Source of the DNA: Guillardia theta CCMP2712
Taxonomy: Eukaryota > Cryptophyceae > Pyrenomonadales > Geminigeraceae
Assembly: GCF_000315625.1 (NCBI RefSeq)
Contig: NW_005434611.1
Span: forward strand, 121,523-185,522
Length of the DNA: 64,000 bases
Direction: 5' to 3'
The translations under genes were made by a program, and so were the position numbers. This document shows positions 17,256 through 28,032 of this stretch, piece by piece; position 1 is the stretch's first letter; each line of letters starts with the position of its first letter. Below the pieces are notes generated by a model. It worked only from the letters and a program-made list of their open reading frames with translations. It was not told where the DNA came from and searched no databases.

Positions 17256-19667
17256 CGCAACCTGAGCAAGCCAGACGTCAAAGACGCTCCTCCCACCATG
17301 TCCCTACAGACCCCAAACTTGAGCTGATGAGCTAATACAGATTGAACCGACGTTGAGTGGAGATCCTGTATCAAGGACAGTCGTCAGGGGCAGGAGGCGA
17401 GGAACTGAAGAAAGAACTACCCGTGCTCCTCTCCTTGCTGTCTGCAGGAGTTGCGACCTGGCAAGCAGCGACGGAACCCAGCGAGCCATCATCTAGTAAA
17501 AGAAGTCAACACGTCTCAAACCAGAAAGTCTTGATGCAGGCACTAGATCCCTCTGCTTGTGAACACGAATGACCCGTCACCCTTCTTCCATCATCGTTCT
17601 TTCTCTCTCTCACCCTTTTCTATGTCTCCCCTCTCTTCAACCTCCTCTGCTCCTCGACAGTCTTCAGCCCCCGACTCTCTCGATCTTGCCTCTTCCAACA
17701 TCGTCATCGCCCCCCCCCCTAGAGACGGCCAACCTTCTCCATCACCTTGTACCCCTTGAACCATATAATGCTCTCTGTCTCTACCCCCTTTCTCCTCCTC
17801 GTTCTCGTTCTCGTTCTCCTCCTCCTCCTCCTCCTCCTCCTCCTCCTCCTCCTCCTCCTCCTCCTCCTCGCTCTCGCCCTCGCCCTCGCCCTCCCTTCCT
17901 GGTGATCTGCCACTGCTCTTCAGCTGCATGATCCTCGCAGCTGCACCTTCGGTTACATGCTGTAACGATCATCACAACGTCTGGACGTGCCGGTAACGGA
18001 TAACGGTTTAATTTCCCTTGCGGCGGTTTCAACTTGCAGCAGATATAACGACCAAAACGTCCGTTTCGTAAAAGTTGCAAGGAAACGGAATGTAACTGTA
18101 TGCGGACATGTGTGAAACGTTCCTTTTCCTGAACGCTTCAGCTGTAAAGTAGCCCCCCACTAGTAAAATCCCCACACGTGAATGAGGGGTAGGGGTAGTG
18201 CGTAAGAGGTTTTTAGTGGGGGTGGTTGAATAATGGGTTCAATTTTTAATTGCGAGTAGACTTACCATAGTGGGGTTATCATAGTAGATTATACGGGTAG
18301 GTATTGTCCATGAGGGGTACTAGTGTGTAGTCACAGACTCCTCTTGACGGAGAGGTGAGGGTGGTTACCCCACAAGATGTTGGAGGGGTAACAATTTTAC
18401 AGCCCTACCAACATCTGAAGAAACAGGGGTGGGTAAAAATACAAGGATTTCACATGGGGGTGGGTTGCGGCAGTCATCGGTGCTTTGGTCCAAAGGAGTT
18501 GCTTTGTTAGGGGTGTTGCAAAAAGAGAGGGGTGGGGGTGTGAGGTCATTGGGTAAGTACCCAGGGCTGTAAAAGCGTTTCTGAGTACAATAGACCGGTA
18601 ATGGCTCAAAGCATAGGGTAAAGGTAGAGTCATCAGCGTTAAAACCCGTGGGGTCTTTGAATCTTTGCAAAAAAATGTGGGTGGTATTCTGGGGAATTTC
18701 GGCAGGAAGGGGGTGGGGTGATGAATGGAGGGGGTAGTCGGATTATCCTGGAACGATTTGAACGGCCAGGGATCCATCAAGGTGAAATTTTGAGGGTTCG
18801 ATCAATGTAAGGGGTAGGGGTAGAATTTTTGAGGGGGTAATATAGGGCACAAAGAACCGTAAAATGCCTAGAAAACGGGGTAGGGTTAATGAATTGCCTT
18901 TCTAGACCAGGGGTGGGTAGTAGACCACCCTACATTGATGGGTGGAGGTCGTGAGCAAAGGCTTGCAATGGGGGGTCGAAACGTGAATGAAATGGGGTGG
19001 GATATACAGGGTGGGGTGAAATAAAGGGATACATGAGGGGTAGTCTCATTTTGAAATTGGAGTCATCTGAATCAAGAAGGGTGGGTGGGTATTGAGCGGA
19101 GGCTCCTGGGATGGGTCGTGTGGAGGGAATGAAGGGGTCATTGCGAATCCAGGTGGGTGTTGATGGTTGTTCCAGGGGTACATCGTGGAGATTCGGGGGG
19201 TAGTATACAATCAATGGGGTGGGTGGGGATATATACACTCAGGGTCTAAAGGTTTGTGGCATAGGCGCGGTTCCATGGTGTATGACGAAAAAAGCAAGAG
19301 AGGAGGAAAGGAAAGATACAAGATGGCAGAAGCTTCGCGTGATAGATGAGTTAGAACAGTCACTTGGTGATTGCAGTTCCATTTACGCAAGGGTCAATTG
19401 ATAGTTTCTTGAGGATTTCATGGAGAATGGTATATATACGTTGGGAACAGAGTTTCGAGTGTCGTTTCGCAGCATATTAAATCTTCAATTGATCTGTAAG
19501 GGAGGGATCTCGTAAGGAGAGCAGGTTCTGGCTTCAGCAGCGGCATTTCTATACATGTAAAAATCTTCTCGCTCAAGTGCTGGTAGTTTTCGAGAGTTTT
19601 GCACATTCATCTGAAGTTGACATACTGCCTGATGTTGTCTGACCTTCTTGTTTCACAGGTTGAGAAC
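17256..19667. other. Head-to-head spacer; GGGGTA-rich island 18,140-19,250
   Basis: 17,300-17,500 has a 62-residue minus-strand frame (MMARWVPSLLARSQLLQTA) that may be 5' leader of the mS45-like gene or chance. 17,813-17,875 is (CTC)n. 18,140-19,250 is dense in GGGGTA, GGGTGGG and GGGGTAGGGGTAG words on the plus strand and has no coding signal. 19,651-19,658 is a good 3' splice site in the 5' UTR of the dehydrogenase. Confidence 0.65.
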
Positions 19668-22600
19668 ATGAAGCGTTTATTGCGCCCAAGCCTATCAAGG
19701 GCGGTTAGCAAGCGCCCTATACGCCGGCTTCATGCCACAGGCAGCGATCTGAACAAACAGCAAATGGCGCATGCAGCTGCAGACGCTGAACCTGTACAGG
19801 TCGTGCTTAACACAACCTCAACCTCAACCAAGCCCCGAGTTGTCCCAGACTTCATTATCAATCATGTCGCTCCCACACATAGTGGGAGTGCTTGGTTGCA
19901 GAGCAAGAGGTTATCGGAGAAGGAAGCTTATGGCGAAGCATCGCTCGAAGGTGGCTACAAGCAGTTCAGAGAGGACATTCGCAACATTGTGCCGGATTCT
20001 CGCGTTTTTACTGATCCAGTTCGCACGCTTGCTTACGGCACAGATGCGAGTTTTTATCGCCTGGTCCCCAAGATTGTTGTCAAGGTGCATGATGAGGCTG
20101 AAATGATCAAACTTGTTCAGTACGCAGCGAAAAACAAGACACCCGTTACTTTCCGTGCTGGTGGTACGTCGCTTTCAGGACAAGCCATCACAGACTCAAT
20201 TCTGTTGAAATTGGGACACACTTGGCGGTACCGCAAGATCTGGGATGACGGCAAGTACATCACTGTGGAGCCTGGGTGGATCCTCGGGCAAGTCAACAGA
20301 ATGCTAGCACCTTATGGACGTAAGCTGGGACCAGATCCTTCTTCCATCGACTCATGCTGGATTGGAGGCGTCGTTGCCAACAACTCTTCAGGAATGTGCT
20401 GCGGTGTTGCACAGAATACCTACCACACCATCAAGGACCTTCGCATCGTGTTTCACGATGGAACCATTCTTGATACGGCAGACTCTGTTAGCTGGGCATC
20501 CTTTCAGCGAACGCACAAGCATATCGTCGATGGAGTGATGCAACTTGCGAAACAAGTCAAAGCGGACGAAGAGCTATCTGCCCTGATAAGGAAGAAGTTC
20601 AGCATCAAGTGCACCACCGGCTACAGCATCAATGCTCTTGTGGATTTCGACGAGCCGCTTGAGATCATCAAGCACTTGATGGTTGGCTCTGAAGGAACCC
20701 TTGGTTTTGTGTCGCGTGCAACCTACAACACTGTCCCAGATTATAAGGACAAGGCCTCAGCGTTCATCGTGTTTCCGACTGTTGAAGATGCCTCCAACGC
20801 AACTTGGGAGCTCAGAAAGGCAAAATGCACAGATGCTGTGGAGTTGATGGATAGAAGATCTTTGAGTGAGGAAATTGTTTTGCAAATCTTTTTCTGACTG
20901 CCACTCGAAGGAACTTGTGAGAACATGGAACACCTGCATTTTTTGAGAGGAATTCCCGATACTGCAACGGCACTTCTTGTTGAGTATGTTTTGTTTCTCG
21001 CACAGGTTTCCATGCTAACCACAGTTGAAAGATGCCGTGGATCCAATGCGGAAGAAATGCAAGCTCGTATTAATCAGGCTGAGAAGACCATCAACGATGC
21101 CGGGCTGCTTACGTACGTCTGGCGCATGCTTTGATTGAACATTCGCTAAAACAGCATGTTAGGCTCAATGGCATTAACTTCTCTCGAGACCCTGCTGTTT
21201 GCACTGCGTACTGGGATGCTCGTAAGGCGTTGATCCCCATGGTCGGTGCTGTGCGTGAGGCTGGAACCTCTGTTTTGCTCGAGGATGTTGCAGTTCCAGT
21301 TCAGGTCAGCATCAATGTCGTCACACGTTCTGGAATTAATTTTGTATCCCGACCAGAACCTGGCCAAGCTCTGCAATGGATTGGAGGAGATGTTTAACAA
21401 ATTCGAATACTATGACGGATCTGCATTTGGCCACGCTCTTGAAGGAAATTTGCATCTTGTTTTCACTCAGGTTTCTCGCCCTGCACAAGTTTGAAGTTTC
21501 ATGACCTTCAAATTTTCAGGGCTTTGACACCCCTGAGGAGGTCAAAAGATATGAGGCGATGATGGACTATCTGTGCAAGCTCGTTGTGTCGCTCGAAGGC
21601 TCACTCAAAGCTGAACATGGTTGAAATCCTTTCGTGTAGAAATTAAGAGCTCACAAGGTGTTGCAGGAACCGGAAGGAATGTTGCTCCTTACGTCGAGAT
21701 GGAATGGGGCAAGAAGGCTACCGAAGTCATGTGGAAGCTCAAGAACCTCTTTGACCCCAGGTGATTCCCTCGATCGTAATTGATTTTGCAATTAACCTGA
21801 AGACCTTCAGTGACTTGCTCAACCCGGGAGTCATTTTGAACAAGGATCCCAACGTGCACACTCAGAATTTGAAGCCCCTCCCTGTTGCTCATGGCATCGT
21901 GGATTCCTGCATGGAATGCGGATTCTGCGAATCAGCTTGTCCTTCTGGACACGTTACTCTGACTCCACGCCAGAGAATTGTGGCCACTAGAGAAATTTCT
22001 CGCCTGGAGGCCCTCAACACAGCATCGAGCCTTGACAAAGCTGAGGAGATGCGCAAGAGCTATGAGTACCTTGCACTCGACAGCTGCGCCGCAGATGGAA
22101 TGTGTGCCGAGAAGTGCCCTGTTAACATCAACACCGGCCGCATGGTCAAGGATCTCCGTGCCAAGAGTGTTGAATCTAACACTGACTCTTATGTGAACCA
22201 ACTGGCAACCATCGCCTCCAAGAACTTCGGCCTCATGATGGGAGGCGTACCAATCGTGCTCAACACTGTGGATCTGTTCCACAAGCTTCTTGGAACCAAG
22301 GTCATGAGCCTGGCTTCCTCCTTTGTTGGCCCTCTTGTGGGGCTCCATTGGAACCCCTACCTTGCTCGTGGAGCCTCGCCCATCAAGGCACCACCCTCGG
22401 CAGTGCAGACTAATGCCCAGAACAAGAAAGTCGTCTACTTTGCCACCTGCGTTTCTCGCACTATGGGCCCAGCAAGAGGGGACTTCGAGGAGGCCTCAAT
22501 CCATGAGAAGACGATGAGTGTTTTGGCTAAGGCAGGCTACGAAGTCATCCTGCCCAAGGGACTGTCGAACGCCTGCTGCGGACTTATCTTCGATTCACGT

Positions 22601-23325
22601 GGATACCCAAAGCAGGGAGAGGAGCAGGGCAACAATCTCGAAGCTCTTCTCCTCGAAGCATCGGAGAACGGAGCTATCCCTATCCTGTGTGATACCTCCC
22701 CTTGCCTGATGAGGATGAAGGAAACCTTCCAGGATGCAAAGCTCAAGTCGGCCATGTACGATCCCACGGAGTTTGCAGCGAACTACCTGATGGAGCACCT
22801 GGTGGTTGCCAAGCGAGAGAAGAGCATTGCGATCCACGTGCCTTGCAGCAGCAAGAAGATGAAGAAGGACAAGTACTTCGAGCAGATCGCTCGTGCTTGC
22901 GCTATGGAGGTGACGATGAGCCCCGTTCCCTGCTGTGGTATGGCGGGAGACCGCGGTCTTCGCTTCCCTGAGATCTCTGGAGGAGGTGTCCAGTCCTCTG
23001 TCAAGGTACATACTGTTCTCCAGCTCCTCTGCTGCTCTCTCTCTGATCTTCTGAACAGGTTCCTCCCGGAGCTGCAATGGTGATTCGTGACCCTGCTGTT
23101 GGTCCCAACACCACCATCGCATGGGACGAGGTGAAGGACAACTGCAGTGAGGTGCGTTGACACGTTTTATCCCTTCGACGGTGGTGATGACATGATTTAC
23201 AGGGGTTCTCGACCTCGAGGACTTGCGAGATCTCACTGTCCAACTCTACCGGCTCTCACTTCAAGAGCATCATGTACTTGTTGGATCGTTGCACCATCGC
23301 CAAGGAGAGCCAGGCGACCGCCTAA
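19668..23325 (+). CDS. Mitochondrial FAD/4Fe-4S D-lactate (D-2-hydroxyacid) dehydrogenase, bacterial type
   Basis: Ten phase-consistent exons give 1,057 residues: 19668-20865, 20950-20983, 21032-21112, 21163-21304, 21357-21470, 21520-21619, 21667-21760, 21811-23005, 23059-23151 and 23203-23325. The leader MKRLLRPSLSRAVSKRPIRR is typical of mitochondrial import. An FAD-binding type-4 domain follows (VTFRAGGTSLSGQAITDS; GPDPSSIDSCWIGGVVANNS), then the FAD-oxidase C-terminal domain (DPSDLLNPGVILN). Next come two 4Fe-4S clusters (CMECGFCESACPSG; CAADGMCAEKCPVNI) and a glycolate-oxidase-like CCG pair (ACCGLIFDSRG; PCCGMAGDRG). The family oxidises D-lactate or related D-2-hydroxyacids and passes electrons to the respiratory chain. 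The Fe-S and CCG parts are absent from animal D2HGDH and match the long bacterial enzyme. Exact substrate is inferred. A 5' UTR intron ends at 19658. It is convergent with the next gene (122 bp). Confidence 0.93.
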
Positions 23326-23447
23326 ACTTTCCTTCGTCCTTGTTTATAGACAGCAAATGTATTCATCTTCTTGTATCAGTACACAGTGAACTCGCCCCGA
23401 GCTAGTGCTTCCTCCTTGCTGAAAGCTTGTCCCCCAACTGTGTATCG

Positions 23448-24301
23448 TTACATGATACCTTCACATATCCTCCACCTCACCTTATACTCTACCAGCCGCT
23501 CTTTGTGCGCGAACAGGAGCAGCTCCATTTTGATTCTAGTCTCATTGATGGCTCTTACCAGCACCTTGTTCTCCTCACAGGCTGCGAGAAAGTCTCGGTA
23601 CTTCTCTCTCCTCTTCTTCTCGTCCTTCATCATTCCTGCCCCGGTCAAGAAAACCCCGCAAAGCATCGTCAGCTCCTCTGCTGGCAGCTTTATCCCCACC
23701 CTGCCCGACCCACAGTGAGGAACGGGCCCCTGTCATATCGGACTTACCTCGTCATCTCCTTCCTCATTTTCTCCATCTCCTCCGTGTCGTAGCCCTCGGA
23801 CTCCGATCCATCCTCTGACTTGACGGATCGATCGCTCTGCTTCCCTCCGCTGTTCTCGCCCTCGCCCTCGCCCTCGTCTTCCTCCTCCTCGTCCTCGTCC
23901 TCGTCCTTCGCCTCTGTTGCTTCTGAACGTTGAGAGCTCTCGATGTCATCATCGAAGAACTCTCCCGACCTCTCATCGTCCAGCAGCTCGTCCTTCTCCG
24001 CCATGCTCACTTTGTCGTCGTCCTCCACCCAGCTCTCCTCCATCAGGTCCTGGCTGTCTCCTCCTTCTGATTCATCCTCATCCACAAACTTGTCTAGTCT
24101 GTCTCCCTGCCTCGCGGACGGCTCCTTCACCCCCTCCCGCGCCGCCGCCTTCATGGCCCTCGGAGTGATCGGCCGTGGCTTCTTGATTGCCCGAGGTGCA
24201 GCAACTGACCCCTTGGTCCTCCTCCCCTGCTCCACCTTGACCTCCTGCTGTGGGTGACCAGAGCCCTGCGTTGCTGCTTGCTGCTTCCCCGATCGACCCA
24301 T
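23448..24301 (-). CDS. Acidic protein of unknown function (about 268 aa)
   Basis: Two minus-strand exons, 23748-24301 and 23448-23700, joined by a 47-nt intron in phase. ATG at 24301 gives MGRSGKQQAATQG; the frame stays open upstream, so an earlier start is possible. The N-terminal third is basic (APRAIKKPRPITPRAMK). The middle is strongly acidic with Asp/Glu/Ser runs (DEDEDEEEEDEGEGEGE). The C-terminus is a mixed-charge helix (KKRREKYRDFLAACEENKVLVR, about residues 210-235) ending WRICEGIM. The basic-then-acidic layout is common in nuclear or nucleolar proteins, but no family is recognised. Confidence 0.65.
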
Positions 24302-25085
24302 TCTTGCTCCTCCTCTGAGCCTCAGGCTTCCATTTTCACACCCCTGGTGTTCATCCTTGAACCGCAACTGCGAGAAGCAGAGGGTCGAGGGCAAGGCCCT
24401 TGCTTCCAGACAAATCTTCATGCATCCTACTGCTCCTCGATCTCCCCCTCCTCGTTCTCCTCCTTCCCTTCCTCCCTCAATCCTCATCATCCCAGACCCC
24501 CAAACCATCGCGATCCCCATCAGCCACCGGCTCGGACCCGCCATTTTGAACTGAAACCGGGCTGTCACAGGTCCGGGAGTCCCTTGAGCCTCGGAGTGCC
24601 GCTAGTCATCGGCCCGGCCGGGCGCCGGGCGGCCGCCGTGAAGGCCCTGAGTGAGCCGCCGCCGCTGTGCCAGTGAGCAGACGGTACTGACTGTCAGTCA
24701 GTCCACAGGGCTCCTCCGAGCGCCGGACTCAGAAGCTCTGTCGGATCGGACCGTTCGTGAAAGACAGGCTGAGCCGCAGTGCTCGAAGGCTGAACCCTGC
24801 GGGCCGCTGTGCTGCGCACTCACCCCTCAGCGGCGGCGGCCAGTCGGAGCCGGGCCGGGCCCCTCTGGTTCACCATCATCACCGGATTGCTGGCTCGGGT
24901 CACAAAATTCAGTCATCAGAGGGCACGAAACATGCTTGGGTTGCTGGGGATGCGATGGCGGGCGGTGGCGAGGAGCTGCGCGATGAACTATGCGAGGAGG
25001 CAAAAAAAAGGAGCAGCAGGAGCAAGAGAAGGAGCAGGAGCAGCAGCTAGGAGAAGGTGAAAATCAACGCTCTCTTGTTTGCGCC
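24302..25085. other. Head-to-head spacer, GC-rich promoter region
   Basis: 24,560-24,860 is GC-rich (CCGGGCGCCGGGCGGCCG and similar). It contains GTCGGATCGGACCG at about 24,739, a near-copy of GTCGGATCGATCGGACCG-type sequence (reverse complement) at about 57,149 in another head-to-head spacer. No coding exon is supported; in-frame sequence upstream of 25086 (KKKEQQEQEKEQEQQ) could extend the next protein. Confidence 0.5.
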
Positions 25086-25965
25086 ATGATATCATCCCTT
25101 TGCTGCCTGCCGGCTCGTGCTGTTGCGACGCTCTTCATGGCCGTGTGCATGCGCTCGTTGACGCCTACTTGCAGTTTCTCTACCGATGATAAGGGGAAAG
25201 AAACGGCGAAAAGTGATGAAAACACAGCTGGATTGATCGCGAAAGAGAACGATAGAAGCATTCTGCCTGCGTCCAAGGCAGGGGAGGGGAATGTGGAGAA
25301 TCAATTGCAGACGTCAGAAGGTAACAAGGAGAATCAACTGGCTGTCAAGGAGAAGGAGCGCTACTTTTTCATTTCTCAGGAAACCTATGACAAGTACACA
25401 GAGCCCTTGCCACAGGTCTTGTCGAGCAGCTCCCCTGTGCTGTAATGACCCTGTGTTGCAGGACTACGAGCACCAAGGTCGCTTCTCTTTCACATCCTTT
25501 GGAGCGTTGTTCAGGAAATCGGTCAAGAAGAAGAGGTTTGGTCCGCTCTGGCACTTGTTTCAGGCAGTACTCTCGGCGATGCCTGCCCTGTGCCTCTGGT
25601 TCGTCGTTGAATTAAAGGAACGGGACTGGGGCCGGAAGTACCCCGAACTTGACTTCTCCCAGGCGATCGTTCAGATCTCAAGCAAGAAAGAGGAGGCCCA
25701 GGTCGATACGGACGCTGAACTCATGGATGTCGCGTCCATGACTACGCTGAAGGAGCAAGAGCTCGAGAAGTTGTACAACAAAGGTGTCATCACTAAGGAA
25801 GAGTACGAGGTCAACAGGGGCCACCTAGATACAGTCCCACTGGCTGTCCCGGACAGGTTGCTCACGATTGAAGACGAGGTCTCGAGAATACGAAAGGAGA
25901 TGTCTCAACTGCAGACAAAGAGAACGAAAACAGTATTGGACGAAGTTGGTCAAGTAAAAAATTAG
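25086..25965 (+). CDS. Predicted organelle-targeted protein of unknown function (about 277 aa)
   Basis: Two exons, 25086-25415 and 25462-25965 (TAG), with a 46-nt phase-0 intron. The chosen start gives MISSLCCLPARAVATLFMAV, then MRSLTPTCSFSTDD, a leader typical of mitochondrial or organellar targeting. An in-frame upstream ATG at about 24990 would add a Lys/Gln/Glu-rich stretch and hide the leader. A Lys/Glu-rich linker follows. Then comes GRFSFTSFGALFRKSVKKKR with a hydrophobic stretch (HLFQAVLSAMPALCLWFVVE, possible membrane segment). Near the C-terminus LKEQELEKLYNKGVITKEEY resembles a SHOCT-like short helical hairpin, followed by a coiled coil. No family is assigned. Confidence 0.7.
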
Positions 25966-26174
25966 CACGAGTGTGAACACGTTGGAAACCGACTCAACCA
26001 CCGATCCATCATGTGGTTTAAAGTACGACATCATAACTCTTGTCTCATATCATGCACAGTCAGACTGGTTGCCAGCGAAGTCCAGTTTTCCATGTAGTCT
26101 ATCACCAATTTCAACGACAAGCATCAGGCGTCAATCGCCAACAGTACCTTCGTAGTCCAACGAATGGGCCCAAG

Positions 26175-27001
26175 TCACCATGTCAAAATCCTGCACGTAC
26201 TCTCAGAGATCCGCAAGCAGGCGGCACGTCCTACCTCACGCAGATCATCCTCGTCCTCGACCCCTTCCTCCTCTTCTTCATTCTCTCCCTCCTCCTCCCC
26301 TTTCGCATTGTGACTTTCTCCCTTCGGCCTGTACATCCTCGACATCCATTCCTTCTTCTTCTTGAGGCGCTTGGCATGAGCCAGGTGCTTTCTCGTTGTG
26401 CAGGAGTGGTGGAAGTCAGGTTTTTTTTGGTCGGCCGTCCTTGCCGTGACCGGATCGACGTTGAACAGGAGCTTGTTGGCGATGGGACGCCAGCCGTTGT
26501 TCTCAAACCTCTTGTACCAGCCTCCTCGATCGACCTGAGCCGTCACATCCTTCATCGTCTCTTGCCGGCTGTCGTCCATCAACGCGTCATTGTGCCGCTG
26601 CAGCAGGTAGAATTGGTTCGGCCTGCCTGCCGTGTAGTCGCGAGGGGCGAATGAACCCAGGTCTGTAACTGGAGCCCTGACGAAGATCTTGTAGTAGACC
26701 ACTGGGGGGAACACGCTCCCCCCCAGCCGGAACCTGACCACAGCACCAGATGCTCTGTCCTGCACGAGGGCTGCCTCAGACGGGTTGATGCTTTTGAGGA
26801 GCAAGGAAGGGTCCCCCCGGTTGCGGAAGTTGATGAGGCTTCGATAGTACTGATAGATACGCACATTCTGTATGCAGGGAGGGTCATGGGGAGAGGACGC
26901 AGTCTGCACAAAGAAGGACGCACAATGAAACTTCGAAAGCTTCGCTGTATGACGTTGGCAGCTTCGTCGGGTGACAGACCTCGCTTCTTCTTGTACACCA
27001 T
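26175..27001 (-). CDS. C11orf65/MFI-like IQ-motif protein (about 256 aa)
   Basis: Two minus-strand exons, 26924-27001 and 26175-26867, in phase. The N-terminus MVYKKKRGLSPDEAANVIQR ends in an IQ calmodulin-binding motif (VIQRSFRSFI). The body carries the signature of the animal C11orf65 family: LINFRNRGDPSLLLKSINP, VRFRLGG, FPPVVYYKIFVR, and WYKRFENNGWRPI. Human C11orf65 is called mitochondrial fission regulator/interactor (MFI), and its homologues are scattered among flagellated protists. The C-terminus is Lys-rich, then acidic (EEEGENEEEEEG), and ends at TGA 26175-26177. It is convergent with the preceding gene (209 bp). The family assignment rests on remembered motif patterns. Confidence 0.78.
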
Positions 27002-28032
27002 CGCGAGCCTCCCGCATGCGCCTTCACTGCATGACCATCGATGTCGATCGCTGAGTCATCCCTTGCGGGTACCTGATACCAGAGAAGTCTCAGCAACCGA
27101 ATGCGAATCAAAGAAAAACTGCCATTTGATGCCTCCCTCCTCTCTCTATCTCCCTCCCTCCCTCCTCTCTCTCTCCCTCCCTCCCTCCTCTCTCTATCTC
27201 CCTCCCTCCCTCCCTCCTCTCTCTCTCTCTCTCCCTCCCTCCCTCCTCTCTCTCTCTCCCTCCCTCCCTCCTCTCTCTCTCTCTCTCTTTCCCTCCTCTC
27301 TCTCTCTCTCTCTCTCTCTCCCTCCCTCCTCTCTCTCTCTCTCTCTCTCTCTCCCTCCCCCCCCTCTCCCTCCCTCCCTCCTCCCTTCGCTCTCCCTCAC
27401 TCCTTCCAACGGCCTGGCATCCTGCACTCCGTACAACCTCAGACCCTTTGCATCCACCCCCACTAGACTACCCTTTGCTCAAAAGTACCCTACTTTATCA
27501 TGTTAAAGTACCCGGTATCTTGTGATATTTCAAAGTACCCTACCCTATCGAATCAAGGACAGAAAATCTCACAAATCGATTTGAACCAAATAATGACTTG
27601 ATTTGAATCGATTTTGACCTCCCCGACTTGACGAACTCGGAAATTTTGACTGGCCGTAGTGCTTTGCGGAAACTTTCACTATGGAGTAGAGCGGAGAGAG
27701 GAGAGAGGAGAGAGGAGAGAGGAGAGAGGAGAGAGGAGAGAGGAGAGAGGAGAGAGGAGAGAGGAGAGAGGAGAGAGGAGAGAGGAGAGAGGAGAGAGGA
27801 GAGAGGAGAGAAGAAGACAGGTGCGCGGACCACTGAGTGGCAGGGCAGCACAAAGCAGGGAGACAATCATTGTGGAAGCTCAAATTTTCAGAGGTTGAGA
27901 AGAAAGCAAGAGAGAGGGAAAAGTGGGAAGAAAAGTTGCAGCAGTGGCAGGAACTCAGATGTGAATGGCTCAACTCAATGACGTTGAGGATCGTCATATT
28001 TCCCGTTGTTCACCATCACAAACAAGTCAGTG
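27002..28032. other. Head-to-head spacer with satellites
   Basis: 27,125-27,400 is almost pure pyrimidine (CTCT and CCTC runs). 27,480-27,560 has three GTACCCT-type words, a short relative of the GGGGTA islands. 27,692-27,811 is a heptamer satellite of about 17 GGAGAGA units. 27,837-28,030 may be 5' UTR of the next gene; a 67-residue frame there is not convincing. Confidence 0.6.

Noticed and set aside
18140-19250. GGGGTA-rich DNA as interstitial telomere
   Set aside because: The words are dispersed, irregularly spaced and mixed with unrelated sequence, not a tandem telomere repeat; they recur in several spacers.
23744-24568. Start of the acidic protein at 24568 (MTARFQFKMAGPSRW)
   Set aside because: The extension is low-complexity and lies in likely promoter sequence; ATG 24301 is simpler, though the longer form is not excluded.
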